The notes under the pieces: generated by a model
Seen by the model: the letters and a program-made list of their open reading frames with translations, nothing else
What the model was told of the DNA's origin: nothing
Databases searched by the model: none
Made by a program: the position numbers and the translations under genes
In this document: positions 10,386-18,899 of the stretch, one piece after another
Layout: each line of letters opens with the position of its first letter
Position numbering within the stretch: the stretch's first letter is position 1
Assembly: GCA_001953215.1 (NCBI GenBank)
Contig: CP019169.1
Location: 1,302,001 to 1,366,000, forward strand
Direction: 5' to 3'
Length of the DNA stretch: 64,000 bases
From: Betaproteobacteria bacterium GR16-43
GTDB lineage: Bacteria > Pseudomonadota > Gammaproteobacteria > Burkholderiales > Usitatibacteraceae

Positions 10386-11026
10386 GCGCGCTCCAGCAAC
10401 GCGGGCAGCTCGCGCATCGACGAGAACGTCACCGCGCCCAGCGATCGCATCGCGGCCGCATCCGCGTGCGGTGCTCCGACATAACCGAACACCGCCATGC
10501 CCGCGGCTACCGCGGCCTTCACGCCGGTCGGCGTGTCCTCGATCACGGCACAGTCGCGCGGCTCGGCGCCCATCCGCTTGGCCGCGTGCAGGAAGAGATC
10601 GGGCGCGGGCTTGGGACGCGCAACATCGGCCGCGGTGAACATGCGCCCCTCGAACCGCGGCCACAGTCCGGCGGCCTCGAGCGCCAGCTGGATGCGATCC
10701 GGGTTGCCGTTCGAGGCGACGCAGTACGGCACCGTCATCGAGGCGAGGACCTGCGGAATGCCCTCGACCGGCTTCACTTCGGTGCGCAACGCCGCGAACA
10801 GCACGCGATCCCACTCATCGCCGAAGGTAGCCGGCAGCGGATGGCCGAGCATCTGCCCGGCCCGCTCGATGCAACCGGCCTTCGTGCTGCCCACGAACGT
10901 GCCCATGACCTCCTGCAAGGTCATCTTCAACCCCGCCGACTCGAGCAGGTCGCGGAAGACACGATTCGCGATCGGCTCGGAGTCGATGAGGACGCCATCG
11001 CAGTCGAAGATGACCAGCTTTCGCAC
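10382..11026 (-). CDS. HAD-IA phosphatase (beta-phosphoglucomutase/sugar-phosphatase-like)
   Basis: Cytoplasmic HAD hydrolase of 214 residues. Motif I is D8-C-D10-G (FDCDGVLIDSE), motif II VASNGNP, motif III Lys in ARPKPAPDLF, and motif IV VIEDTPTGVKAA, with the helical cap between I and II. This is the subfamily of sugar-phosphate and glycerol-phosphate phosphatases. GTG start directly abuts the binding-protein stop, and its own stop overlaps the next permease start. Placement inside the importer operon suggests it dephosphorylates the imported substrate or a product (inference). Confidence 0.85.
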   Translation of the reverse strand: MRKLVIFDCDGVLIDSEPIANRVFRDLLESAGLKMTLQEVMGTFVGSTKAGCIERAGQMLGHPLPATFGDEWDRVLFAALRTEVKPVEGIPQVLASMTVPYCVASNGNPDRIQLALEAAGLWPRFEGRMFTAADVARPKPAPDLFLHAAKRMGAEPRDCAVIEDTPTGVKAAVAAGMAVFGYVGAPHADAAAMRSLGAVTFSSMRELPALLERA

Positions 11027-12310
11027 CTACTTGTAGCTTCTCAGGATGCGCGTGGCTTCGGCCTGGGCATCCTTCATCGCCGCCGCCGGTTCCTTCGCAC
11101 CCGTGAGGGCTGCCTGGATCCCGTCGTTCAGCGCCTTCGTCACGCGCTGGTTGTCATGCGTCGAGAGCTCGGCCACGGAGTACTGCAACTGGTCTCGCGC
11201 AACGGAGGCCACCGGGAAGCCCTTCACGTACTCGGTCATCTTCGGTGTGGCCCACGCGTCCGGCCGCACGGCGACGTAGCCCGTATCCATACCCCACTGT
11301 GCGGCGCGTTCCGGCGTCGTCATGAACTTCGCGAACTTGGCCGCGGCGACCTGCTGCTCCTTCGTCGCCTTCTTGAACACGTAGAAGTTGCCGCCACCCG
11401 TGGGCGAGCCACGCTTCTTCGAGGCCGGCAGCATGGCCACGCCGAAGTCGAACTTCGCGTTTGTCTTCACGTTGGTGAGGTTGCCCGTGGTGGTCCACAT
11501 CATCGCGATCTTCTTCTCGAAGAAGTCCTTCGGCGTCGTGCCCCACTCGACCACGCCGGGCGACATCACCTTGTGCTTGCGGCCGAGGTCCACCCAATAC
11601 TGCAGCGCCTCGATCACTTCCGGCTTGTCGAAGTAGGTCTCGGTGCCCGCGGCGTTCATCAGCTCCACGCCGTTGGGGGTCGTGAGCCCCTGGAACAACC
11701 AGTACGGGAAGCCCGACGAGGGAATCTGCACGCCGTACTGCGTCACGTTGCCCGAGGCGTCCTTCTTCGTGAGCTTCTGCGCGTACTCGAGCATCTCCTT
11801 CCAGTTGGCGGGCGCCTTGTTCGGATCGAGGCCGGCTTCCTTGAAGAGCTCCTTGTTCCAATAGAGGACGATCGTCGAGCGCTGGAAGGGGATGCCCCAG
11901 GTCTTGCCGCCGGTCTGGCTGTTGGCCATGAACGCGGGATAGAACGATTTCCTCCAGGCGGCATCGTCGGCGCCCGCGTTGATTTCCTCGAAGGGGACGA
12001 TCGCGTCCTCGTCGATCAGCGTGTACATGTCGGTGGAGAGCAGGATCGCCGTCGTGGGCGGCGTGCCGGCCTTCTGCGCCGTGATCGCCTTCACGAGCGT
12101 CTCCTGGTACGTGCCCGCGTACACGGGCTTCACCTTGACGCCGGGGTTCTCCTTCTCGAAGTCCGCCGACATCTGGTCGATGGTCTTCGTGATCGGGCCG
12201 CCGACGGCGACCGGATAGTAGAACGTGATCTCGGTCTGCGCCGCGGCGGTGAACGCCGTGGCCGCGAGGCCGGTGGCGAGCGCGCGCCAAACGTGTTTGA
12301 AGTTCTTCAT
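11027..12310 (-). CDS. ABC transporter extracellular solute-binding protein, UgpB-like
   Basis: Periplasmic binding protein of the CUT1 type, 427 residues with an N-terminal signal peptide ending near TAAAQ. The mature part starts with TEITFYYPVAVGGPITKTID, reminiscent of UgpB (TEIQFWH...). ATG 12310 is preceded by AGGAGG with 8-base spacing and overlaps the ATPase stop (ATGA). It determines substrate specificity. Glycerol-3-phosphate or glycerophosphodiesters are the best guess from resemblance, but sugars are possible. Confidence 0.88.
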   Translation of the reverse strand: MKNFKHVWRALATGLAATAFTAAAQTEITFYYPVAVGGPITKTIDQMSADFEKENPGVKVKPVYAGTYQETLVKAITAQKAGTPPTTAILLSTDMYTLIDEDAIVPFEEINAGADDAAWRKSFYPAFMANSQTGGKTWGIPFQRSTIVLYWNKELFKEAGLDPNKAPANWKEMLEYAQKLTKKDASGNVTQYGVQIPSSGFPYWLFQGLTTPNGVELMNAAGTETYFDKPEVIEALQYWVDLGRKHKVMSPGVVEWGTTPKDFFEKKIAMMWTTTGNLTNVKTNAKFDFGVAMLPASKKRGSPTGGGNFYVFKKATKEQQVAAAKFAKFMTTPERAAQWGMDTGYVAVRPDAWATPKMTEYVKGFPVASVARDQLQYSVAELSTHDNQRVTKALNDGIQAALTGAKEPAAAMKDAQAEATRILRSYK

Positions 12311-13287
12311 TGTTGTCTTCCTCCTAGGTTGTCGAAGCGGTGCTCGTGATGCGTTTCCCAGGCGACGCGCACGGCATCGCCCGCCTTCACGGTGGCGTGC
12401 CCGGGCACGCGCACGAGGATCTCCTGGGGGCCGGCCTTCGCGGCCACGAGCGAGTCGGCGCCGAGGTACTCGACCGATTCGACCACGGCCGCGAGTCCGT
12501 CCGATGAAAGCCGCAGGTCCTCCGGGCGGATGCCCACCTGCCCGTCGCGGCCGGGAAGGTGCAGCAGGTTCATGGGCGGTGCCCCGATGAAGGACGCGGC
12601 GAAAGCGGTGGCGGGGCGCTCGTAGAGCTCTTCGGGCGTGCCGTTCTGCTCGATCTTCCCGCCGCGCATGAGGACGATGCGATCGGCCATCGTCATGGCC
12701 TCGGTCTGGTCGTGCGTCACGTAGACCATCGTCATGCCGAGCCTGCGCTGGAGCGTGCGGATCTCCCGGCGCATCTCGCCGCGCAACTGCGCATCGAGGT
12801 TCGAGAGCGGTTCGTCCATGAGGCACACGGAGGCCTCGGCGATGATCGCGCGGCCGAGGGCCACGCGCTGCTGCTGGCCCCCGGAGAGCTGCGAGGGCTT
12901 GCGGCCGAGCAAGGCGCCCAGGCCCAGCAGTTCGGCCACGCGCTTCAGGCGCGCTTCGCGGTCTGCCGGGGTGACCTTGCGTACCTCGAGCCCGAAGACG
13001 ATGTTCTGCGCGACCGTGAGGTGCGGGAAGAGGGCGTAGGACTGGAAGACCATCGAGATGCCGCGCCGGGCCGGGGCCTCGTGCGTGACGTCCCGCCCGC
13101 CGATCGAGATGGTGCCTGTCGTGGGGGTGTCGAGGCCCGCGATGAGCCGCAGCGTGGTCGACTTGCCGCAGCCGGACGGGCCCAGCAGCGCGACGAAAGC
13201 GCCCGGCTCCACGGCGAAGGAGATGGAATCGACGGCCCGCGTCTCCCCCCAGTGCTTGGCGACGCCATCGAGGCTGATTGCTGACAC
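12307..13287 (-). CDS. ABC transporter ATP-binding protein, UgpC/MsmX type
   Basis: ATPase subunit of 326 residues. Walker A GPSGCGKST (residues 36-44), Q-loop MVFQSYALFPH, signature LSGGQQQRVALGR, Walker B CLMDEPLSNLD, H-loop VYVTHDQTEA, and a C-terminal OB-type regulatory region (GIRPEDLRL...). The start is taken as GTG 13287, where homology begins, with AGGAG 11 bases upstream. It is the first gene of the operon, an unusual order since UgpC-type ATPases are often last. Its start codon lies inside the likely promoter of the divergent symporter gene. Confidence 0.88.
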   Translation of the reverse strand: MSAISLDGVAKHWGETRAVDSISFAVEPGAFVALLGPSGCGKSTTLRLIAGLDTPTTGTISIGGRDVTHEAPARRGISMVFQSYALFPHLTVAQNIVFGLEVRKVTPADREARLKRVAELLGLGALLGRKPSQLSGGQQQRVALGRAIIAEASVCLMDEPLSNLDAQLRGEMRREIRTLQRRLGMTMVYVTHDQTEAMTMADRIVLMRGGKIEQNGTPEELYERPATAFAASFIGAPPMNLLHLPGRDGQVGIRPEDLRLSSDGLAAVVESVEYLGADSLVAAKAGPQEILVRVPGHATVKAGDAVRVAWETHHEHRFDNLGGRQQ

Positions 13288-13308
13288 GCGGGCATTTTCT
13301 CCTAAAAT
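13281..13308 (+). promoter_or_regulatory. Sigma-70-type promoter for the first symporter gene
   Basis: CTGACA (13281-13286), 16-base spacer, TAAAAT (13303-13308). Both hexamers match the consensus at five of six positions. Initiation would fall near 13315, about 30 bases before the symporter ATG. It overlaps the divergent ABC ATPase start codon, so the two units may influence each other. Confidence 0.5.
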
Positions 13309-13345
13309 AGCGCCCAGCCCCATAGCCCTTGCGCGAAAGACCCCC

Positions 13346-14776
13346 ATGCTCCTCTCGTTCGTGATCATCTACTGGATCATTTCGGTCGGCATCGGCATCT
13401 ACGCGGCCAAGTGGGTGCACAACTCGAAGGACTTCGCGGTGGCGGGCCGGCGCATGCCGATGTACATCGTCACCGCCACGGTCTTCGCGACCTGGTTCGG
13501 CTCCGAAACGGTGCTGGGCATCCCGGCCACCTTCATGAAGGAAGGCTTCTCGGGGATCATCGCCGACCCGTTCGGCTCGTCCCTCTGCCTGATCCTCGTG
13601 GGCCTGTTCTTCGCGCGGCCGCTCTACCGCATGAACCTGCTCACCATCGGCGACTACTACCGCAAGCGCTACAGCCGCCCGGTGGAGATGCTGACCACGC
13701 TGTGCATCGTGGTTTCCTACCTCGGCTGGGTGGGCGCGCAGATCAAGGCGCTGGGCCTCGTGTTCTTCGTGGTTTCCGCCGGCTCGGTCACGCAGGAGTG
13801 GGGCATGATCATCGGCGCTTCCACGGTCCTCGTGTACACGGTCCTGGGGGGCATGTTCTCGGTGGCGATCACCGACTTCATCCAGATGATCATCATCGTG
13901 CTGGGGATGCTCTACATCGCCTTCGCGGTGAGCGGCATCGTCCCGGGCGGCGCCGAGGCGGTGATCTCGCACGCGGCCTCGAACGACAAGTTCCAGATCC
14001 TGCCGAAGCCCGAGCTGAAGGAGGTGCTCTGGTTCCTCGCGGCGTGGATGACGATGATGCTGGGGTCCATTCCACAGCAGGACGTCTTCCAGCGCGTGCA
14101 GTCGGCAAAGGACGAGAACACCGCGGCGCGCTCGTCGATCCTGGGCGGATGCATGTACTTCCTCTTCGCGTTCATCCCGATGTACCTCGCCTACTCCGCG
14201 AGCCTGATCGACCCGGCGATGGTCTCGGGCGCGTTGAAGGAAGGCGGCGACACGCAGTTGATCCTGCCCAACCTCATCCTCTCGCCGATCGTGCCGATCT
14301 TCGCGCAGATCATGTTCTTCGGCGCCCTGCTCTCGGCCATCAAGAGCTGCGCCTCGGCCACGCTGCTGGCGCCGTCGGTCTCCTTCAGCGAGAACATCCT
14401 GCGGCCGTTCTTCCCGAACATCCCCGACCACAAGTTCCTGCAGTTGATGCGGGTCGTGCTGGTGGGCTTCACGATCCTCGTCACCACGTTCGCGATGAGC
14501 ACCGACGCCTCCATCTACAAGATGGTGGAGAACGCGTACAAGGTGACGCTCGTCGGCGCCTTCGTGCCGCTGGTTTGCGGCCTCTACTGGAAGCGCGCGA
14601 CCAACCTGGGCGGCATGCTCGCGGTTCTCTTCGGGCTCATCATCTGGATCGGCTGCGAGTACTACTACAAGGAAGCCACCGTGCCGCCGCAGTTGGCCGG
14701 CCTGATGGCCAGCTTCTTCGGCATGCTCGTCGGCTCGCTCGCCTTCCGTTCCCTGCAACGCGAAGCCACCGCCTAG
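13346..14776 (+). CDS. Sodium:solute symporter (SSS family), copy 1
   Basis: 476-residue inner-membrane Na+-coupled transporter with about 13 membrane segments. Marks include KDFAVAGRR, ATVFATWFGSETVLGIPATF, the loop GSIPQQDVFQRVQSAKDE and SENILRPFF. ATG 13346 begins directly with the first membrane helix. It lacks a strong Shine-Dalgarno. A paralogue follows downstream, separated only by a hairpin element. The substrate is unknown; related SSS members carry proline, pantothenate, choline or organic acids. Confidence 0.88.
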   Translation: MLLSFVIIYWIISVGIGIYAAKWVHNSKDFAVAGRRMPMYIVTATVFATWFGSETVLGIPATFMKEGFSGIIADPFGSSLCLILVGLFFARPLYRMNLLTIGDYYRKRYSRPVEMLTTLCIVVSYLGWVGAQIKALGLVFFVVSAGSVTQEWGMIIGASTVLVYTVLGGMFSVAITDFIQMIIIVLGMLYIAFAVSGIVPGGAEAVISHAASNDKFQILPKPELKEVLWFLAAWMTMMLGSIPQQDVFQRVQSAKDENTAARSSILGGCMYFLFAFIPMYLAYSASLIDPAMVSGALKEGGDTQLILPNLILSPIVPIFAQIMFFGALLSAIKSCASATLLAPSVSFSENILRPFFPNIPDHKFLQLMRVVLVGFTILVTTFAMSTDASIYKMVENAYKVTLVGAFVPLVCGLYWKRATNLGGMLAVLFGLIIWIGCEYYYKEATVPPQLAGLMASFFGMLVGSLAFRSLQREATA

Positions 14777-14778
14777 GA

Positions 14779-14854
14779 AAAATCGGGGTCAGGGTAGAAA
14801 TAAATGACTGGCTGAGTCGCGCCAGTCATTTATTTCTACCCTGACCCCGATTTT
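14779..14854. repeat. Family A long hairpin element, copy 2
   Basis: 76-base inverted repeat with perfect 34-base arms (14779-14812, 14821-14854) and an 8-base loop. The outer AATCGGGGTCAGGGTAG core matches copies 1 and 3, while the inner ATGACTGGC/GCCAGTCAT is unique to this copy. It starts 2 bases after the first symporter stop and ends 6 bases before the second symporter ATG. Confidence 0.93.
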
Positions 14855-14860
14855 CGATCC

Positions 14861-16321
14861 ATGCTGATCACCTGCATCCTCCTCTACCTCGCGGTGTCGA
14901 TCGCGATCGGCCTCTACGCGGCCACGCGCGTGAAGGGCGCGGCGGATTTCGCGGTGGCCGGGCGAAGGTTCGGCACGCCCGTGGTGATGGCCACGGTGTT
15001 CGCCACGTGGTTCGGCGCGGAGACCGTGCTGGGGATTCCCGCCACGTTCTGGAAGGACGGGCTGCGGGGCCTCGTCGCCGATCCGTTCGCGGCGGTGGGC
15101 TGCCTCGTGCTGGTGGGCGTGCTCTTCGCGCGGCCCTTCCACCGGATGAACCTGATCACGCTGGGCGACTATTTCCGCGGCCGGTTCGGCAGGCCCACGG
15201 AAGTGGTGCTCTCGTTGTGCATCGCGTTCTCGTACCTGGGCTGGATCGCCGCGCAGTTCGTGGCGCTCGGCCTCGCGTTCAACGTGCTGTCCGGCGGCGC
15301 GATCGATACGCGCACGGGCATCGTCATCGGCGCGGCGGCCGTGCTCGTGTACACGATGGCCGGCGGCATGTGGTCGGTGGCGCTCACGGATTTCTTCCAG
15401 GCCGTGGTGATCGTGCTGGGGATGCTCTACGTCGCGTGGATGGTGTCGGACCACGCCGGGGGCGCGGGCCGCGTGTTCGATGCGCTCGCCGCATCCGAGC
15501 GCATGCGCGTACTGCCCGACCCGGATGCGAAGTCGATCCTCGCGTGGATTTCGGCGGCGCTCATCGTGCTCTTCGGTTCGATCCCGCAGCAGGACGTCCT
15601 CCAGCGCGTGATGAGCGCGAAGGACGAAGGCGTGGCCGTGCGCGGCTCGATCCTGGGCGGGCTCCTCTATTTCGCCATCGCGTCGGTGCCCATCTTCCTC
15701 ATCGGGGCCGCGGCACTCATCGATCCCGCGCTGGTCGAGCGCCTCGTGAAGGACGATCCGCAATTGATCCTTCCCACGCTGATCCTGGAGCGCACGCCGA
15801 TCGCCGTGCAGGTCCTGTTCTTCGGCGCGCTCCTCTCGGCCATCCTGTCGACCGCGGGTGGGGCGCTCCTCGCGCCGGCCGTGGTGATCGCCGAGAACCT
15901 GGTCCGGCCGTGGATGCAGCGCCGCGCCGGTGCCATCGACCCCTGGACCGAGGCGCTAGGGGACGCCCGGCAACTGCGGGTCATGCGAGGCACCGTGTTC
16001 GTCCTCGGCCTGGCCGTACTCGCCATGGCCCTCACCTCGAAGCTCTCCATTTACCAATTGGTGAACGAGTCCGGGAAGGTGGTCCTGGTCTCGGCGTTCG
16101 TCCCGCTGGCCGCCGGGATCTTCTGGCGCCGGGCCACGCGGCAAGGGGCCCATGCGTCGATCGGGGCCGGGCTGGCGGCCTGGATCGCCCTCGAGGCCCT
16201 GGCGCCCGACGCCGTGGTGCCGCCGGTGCTCTGCGGCCTGGCTGCCAGCACCCTGGGAATGGTCCTCGGATCGGTCTTGCCGCAGGTTGGCCCCCCGCCA
16301 AAGCCTGTCATCCCCGTTTAG
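14861..16321 (+). CDS. Sodium:solute symporter (SSS family), copy 2
   Basis: 486-residue paralogue of the preceding symporter, sharing DFAVAGRR, ATVFATWFGAETVLGIPATF, GSIPQQDVLQRVMSAKDE and the same length and helix layout, so a tandem duplication is likely. No Shine-Dalgarno is visible: the 6 bases before the ATG follow directly on the hairpin arm. Translation may depend on coupling to copy 1 or on leader structure. The C-terminus carries an extra Pro-rich tail (VGPPPKPVIPV). Substrate unknown. Confidence 0.87.
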   Translation: MLITCILLYLAVSIAIGLYAATRVKGAADFAVAGRRFGTPVVMATVFATWFGAETVLGIPATFWKDGLRGLVADPFAAVGCLVLVGVLFARPFHRMNLITLGDYFRGRFGRPTEVVLSLCIAFSYLGWIAAQFVALGLAFNVLSGGAIDTRTGIVIGAAAVLVYTMAGGMWSVALTDFFQAVVIVLGMLYVAWMVSDHAGGAGRVFDALAASERMRVLPDPDAKSILAWISAALIVLFGSIPQQDVLQRVMSAKDEGVAVRGSILGGLLYFAIASVPIFLIGAAALIDPALVERLVKDDPQLILPTLILERTPIAVQVLFFGALLSAILSTAGGALLAPAVVIAENLVRPWMQRRAGAIDPWTEALGDARQLRVMRGTVFVLGLAVLAMALTSKLSIYQLVNESGKVVLVSAFVPLAAGIFWRRATRQGAHASIGAGLAAWIALEALAPDAVVPPVLCGLAASTLGMVLGSVLPQVGPPPKPVIPV

Positions 16322-16335
16322 ACGGGCATCCATGG

Positions 16336-16355
16336 ATTCCCGCGTTCGCGGGAAT
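16336..16355. repeat. Short REP-like hairpin
   Basis: Perfect 9-base stem ATTCCCGCG/CGCGGGAAT with a 2-base loop, just past the second symporter gene, followed by ATGACGG. This sequence type is a dispersed palindromic repeat common in proteobacterial intergenic DNA. A related hairpin is at 25475-25496. Confidence 0.7.
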
Positions 16356-16491
16356 GACGGTGATTCCCGCACTTCGGTCCGCCGTTTCCGCATTTCGTCG
16401 CTTTCTCCTTTTGCCGGGGCGTGCGCCTCGGCAAAGTGCACCCATACCGCGACGCCAACGGGCCGAGCGGCGAGAAAAAGGAGAAGCAGAC

Positions 16492-16752
16492 ATGACGAAC
16501 ATCACCAAATTCAGCGAACTGAACCTCGACTCCGCGTTTGCCGCCGCCGTGATCGCCACCGGCCTCGCATTCGCCTGGTTCGGCAGCGACTCCAGCCTCC
16601 AGCAGGCCGAGCGCATCGCCGCCGAGGACCGCGTCACGATCTCGCAGGACGACGCCCGCTTCCACGTGACGGTCACCGCCCAGCGCCCGCGCGATTTCGT
16701 CCCCGCCGCCCACCAGGCCGCCGCCGCGCGCCCGGACGCGACCCGGACGTAA
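16492..16752 (+). CDS. Small hypothetical membrane-anchored protein
   Basis: 86-residue product with a hydrophobic stretch at about residues 15-31 (AAAVIATGLAFAWFG) and a polar Ala/Arg-rich tail (TVTAQRPRDF...). No family recognised. Support for a real gene: AAGGAG with an ideal 8-base spacing to ATG 16492, and a strong factor-independent terminator 45 bases after the stop. It may be a monocistronic small membrane protein. Without a conserved relative, confidence is moderate. Confidence 0.6.
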   Translation: MTNITKFSELNLDSAFAAAVIATGLAFAWFGSDSSLQQAERIAAEDRVTISQDDARFHVTVTAQRPRDFVPAAHQAAAARPDATRT

Positions 16753-16795
16753 CCTCCCCCTGGCAACTCCTCCCCCAAAACGGAGTTGCTCTCCC

Positions 16796-16828
16796 AAGCC
16801 CGGCCATCGCGGCCGGGCTTTTTTTTTT
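16796..16828 (+). terminator. Rho-independent terminator
   Basis: Perfect 10-base stem AAGCCCGGCC/GGCCGGGCTT with a 5-base loop, running into ten T residues. A second hairpin, GCAACTCC/GGAGTTGC, lies just upstream at 16763-16789. Together they end the small membrane protein transcript. Confidence 0.9.
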
Positions 16829-17066
16829 CACCGCCGTTTCCGCATCCATGACCATTTATGCGCGTTTCATCGCAATTTCTTTGCCGGCCCCGGCCCCTGG
16901 ACGGTAGCCTTTCCGTCATGGATACCCGTACCTCGTCCCCGCGCCTCGGCGAACCCGCCCCGGCCCGGGCGCCCACCCCCGGCCCGCTCTGGAGAGCGCG
17001 CCCCGCCCCCGGCTTGTCCGGACGGTGGAAGGGGGCCCATCGCGTGCCCGTCCCCGCCGCCTGACG
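16829..17066. other. Gap upstream of the first LytS-type kinase gene
   Basis: Together with the terminator region this is a stretch of about 310 bases without a supported gene. It is GC- and C-rich with no clear -35/-10 pair. The kinase frame stays open back to a GTG at 17025, but that extension is not kinase-like. Presumably it carries the kinase promoter. I see nothing else specific. Confidence 0.4.
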
Positions 17067-18107
17067 ATGAAGCGCTACGCCCACCTGTTCGAAGGCCTCA
17101 CGGTCCGGCGCGTAGCCTGGGTCACCGCAATGTCCGTGTTCGCCACGGCCTGCGTGGTGTGGTTCTTCCTCAACACCTACCTCGACCTGCTGGTGACCGC
17201 GCTGTGCGTGGGCTACACGAGCATGGTGCTGTTCACCATCGCGGGAAACCTGCGCCAGACGCGCGTGCCGCGCGAAGTGATGCAGGTGCTCGCCATCGTG
17301 GCCGGCTCCTTCATCGGCACGGTGCTCACCGGCTTCGTGAAGGGCCGCGACTTGACGCAGATGTTCACCGAGCGCCTCGCGGGCGTGACGATCAGCATGA
17401 GCCTGGGCATCGGCTTTGGCTGCGTGGTGGTGGCGTGGTTCATCCTGCGCGAGAAGCACGCGCGCGACCAGGCGCGCATCCACGAAGCCGACTCCGAGCG
17501 CCACCAGTTCGAGAAGAACATGCTGCAGGCGCGCCTCCAGCTGATGCAAGCTCAAGTGGAACCGCACTTCCTCTTCAACACGCTCGCCAACGTGCAGCAC
17601 CTGGTGGAGACCGATCCGGCATCGGCTTCTCGCATGCTCGACAGTCTCATCCGCTACTTGCGCGCCGCCATGCCGCAGATGCGCGAATCGGCCACCGACC
17701 TCGGCCGCGAAGTGGACATGTCGCGCGCCTTCCTCGAGATCACGCGCGTTCGCATGGGCTCGCGCCTCACGTTCGACCTCGACGTGCCCGAGAGCCTACG
17801 CCAGAAACCCTTCCCGCCGATGATGCTGATCTCGCTGGTCGAGAACGCGGTGAAGCACGGCATCGATCCCTGTTGCGACGCGGGCTCCATCTCGATCCGC
17901 GCGCGCGAAGAGGACGGCAAGCTCACCGTGGCCGTCGCCGACACGGGCGAGGGCATCCTCCCCAAGAAGGGCACGGGCGTGGGCCTCTCGAACATCCGCG
18001 AACGCCTGAAGACGCTGTACGGAAACACCGCTCGCCTCGTGCTGCAGGAGAACCACCCGCACGGCGTGGTCGCCGCGATCGAGATCGAAGATAATCCTGC
18101 AGTGTGA
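17067..18107 (+). CDS. LytS-type sensor histidine kinase 1
   Basis: 346-residue membrane sensor kinase of the LytS/YehU (HisKA-7TM-like, PF06580) group. About four N-terminal membrane segments (residues 10-130), a short coiled segment, the phospho-acceptor histidine in QVEPHFLFNTLANVQ, then the ATPase domain with SLVENAVKHGI (N-box) and DTGEGI...GVGLSNIRERL (G-boxes). ATG 17067 starts just before the first helix. No strong Shine-Dalgarno. Its stop overlaps the regulator start by GTGA, so the pair is co-translated. The signal sensed is unknown. Confidence 0.88.
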   Translation: MKRYAHLFEGLTVRRVAWVTAMSVFATACVVWFFLNTYLDLLVTALCVGYTSMVLFTIAGNLRQTRVPREVMQVLAIVAGSFIGTVLTGFVKGRDLTQMFTERLAGVTISMSLGIGFGCVVVAWFILREKHARDQARIHEADSERHQFEKNMLQARLQLMQAQVEPHFLFNTLANVQHLVETDPASASRMLDSLIRYLRAAMPQMRESATDLGREVDMSRAFLEITRVRMGSRLTFDLDVPESLRQKPFPPMMLISLVENAVKHGIDPCCDAGSISIRAREEDGKLTVAVADTGEGILPKKGTGVGLSNIRERLKTLYGNTARLVLQENHPHGVVAAIEIEDNPAV

Positions 18108-18868
18108 AGACCGTGAAGACCCCCACCGCCGTCATCGCCGACGATGAGCCGCTCCTGCGCGCGCAACTGAAGTCGCGCCTCGAGAAGCTCTGGCCCGAGC
18201 TGGCCATCGTCCATGAAATGGAGAACGGCCGCGGCATCGCCGCGGTGGTCGAGGAGTTCGCGCCCGCGTTCTTCTTCCTGGATATCCACATGCCCGGCGT
18301 GAACGGCCTCGAAGCGGCCCGCGCCATCGGCAAGGGCGCGCACATCGTCTTCGTGACGGCGTTCGACCAGTACGCGGTCGAGGCTTTCGAGCAGGGCGCC
18401 ATCGACTACGTGCTGAAGCCCTTCAACGAGGAACGCCTGCGCGTCACCATCGAGCGCCTGAAGGAACGCCTCGGGGGCGAGCCGCCGGTGCTGGAGCAGC
18501 TGATCTCCGACCTCACCTCGCGCCTGAGCCCGCGTACTTCCGACCACCTCCGCTGGATCAAGGCCTCGGTGGGCCAGAACGTCCGGCTGATCCCGGTGGA
18601 GGAGGTGCTCTTCTTCCAATCCGACGAGAAGTACACGCGGGTGGTGACGCTCGATTCGGAGACGCTGATTCGCAAGCCCATCAAGGAGCTGCTGGACGAG
18701 CTCGATCCGGGCAAGTTCTGGCAGATCCATCGCGCCACGATCGTGAACGTGGACCACATCGCCTCGGTGAAGCGCGGCTTGAAGGACCAGGCGGAGCTCG
18801 CGTTGCGGGAGCATCGCGAGGTGCTGACCGTCTCGCGGGCCTTCACGCACCTCTTCAAGCAAATGTAG
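18104..18868 (+). CDS. LytTR-family response regulator 1
   Basis: 254-residue regulator. Receiver domain: acidic pair in VIADDEP, phospho-Asp in FFLDIHMPG, Thr in FVTAFDQ, Lys in DYVLKPF. Linker, then a LytTR DNA-binding domain from about residue 150 (WIKASVGQNVRLIPVEEVLFF ... FWQIHRATIVN). GTG start overlaps the kinase stop. LytTR regulators bind paired direct repeats; the target is unknown, but the adjacent export operon is a candidate. Clearly paralogous to the regulators at 24730 and 26915. Confidence 0.9.
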   Translation: MKTVKTPTAVIADDEPLLRAQLKSRLEKLWPELAIVHEMENGRGIAAVVEEFAPAFFFLDIHMPGVNGLEAARAIGKGAHIVFVTAFDQYAVEAFEQGAIDYVLKPFNEERLRVTIERLKERLGGEPPVLEQLISDLTSRLSPRTSDHLRWIKASVGQNVRLIPVEEVLFFQSDEKYTRVVTLDSETLIRKPIKELLDELDPGKFWQIHRATIVNVDHIASVKRGLKDQAELALREHREVLTVSRAFTHLFKQM

Positions 18869-18899
18869 TCGCCTTCGGCGAGCTACGGCGAAAGGCGCT

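Noticed and set aside
10386-10814. A longer form of the UgpA-like permease starting at 10814
   Set aside because: The extra 143 residues lie over the HAD phosphatase gene in another frame and show no permease features. GTG 10385 gives the usual GTGA coupling.
12311-14758. Apparent N-terminal extension of the solute-binding protein frame to more than 1200 residues
   Set aside because: The open frame upstream is antisense to the symporter and out of frame with the ATPase. AGGAGG and a signal peptide mark the true start at 12310.
16858-17064. A 68-codon frame before the first LytS kinase
   Set aside because: No RBS, Pro/Arg-rich random-like composition, C-rich region, no similarity recognised.
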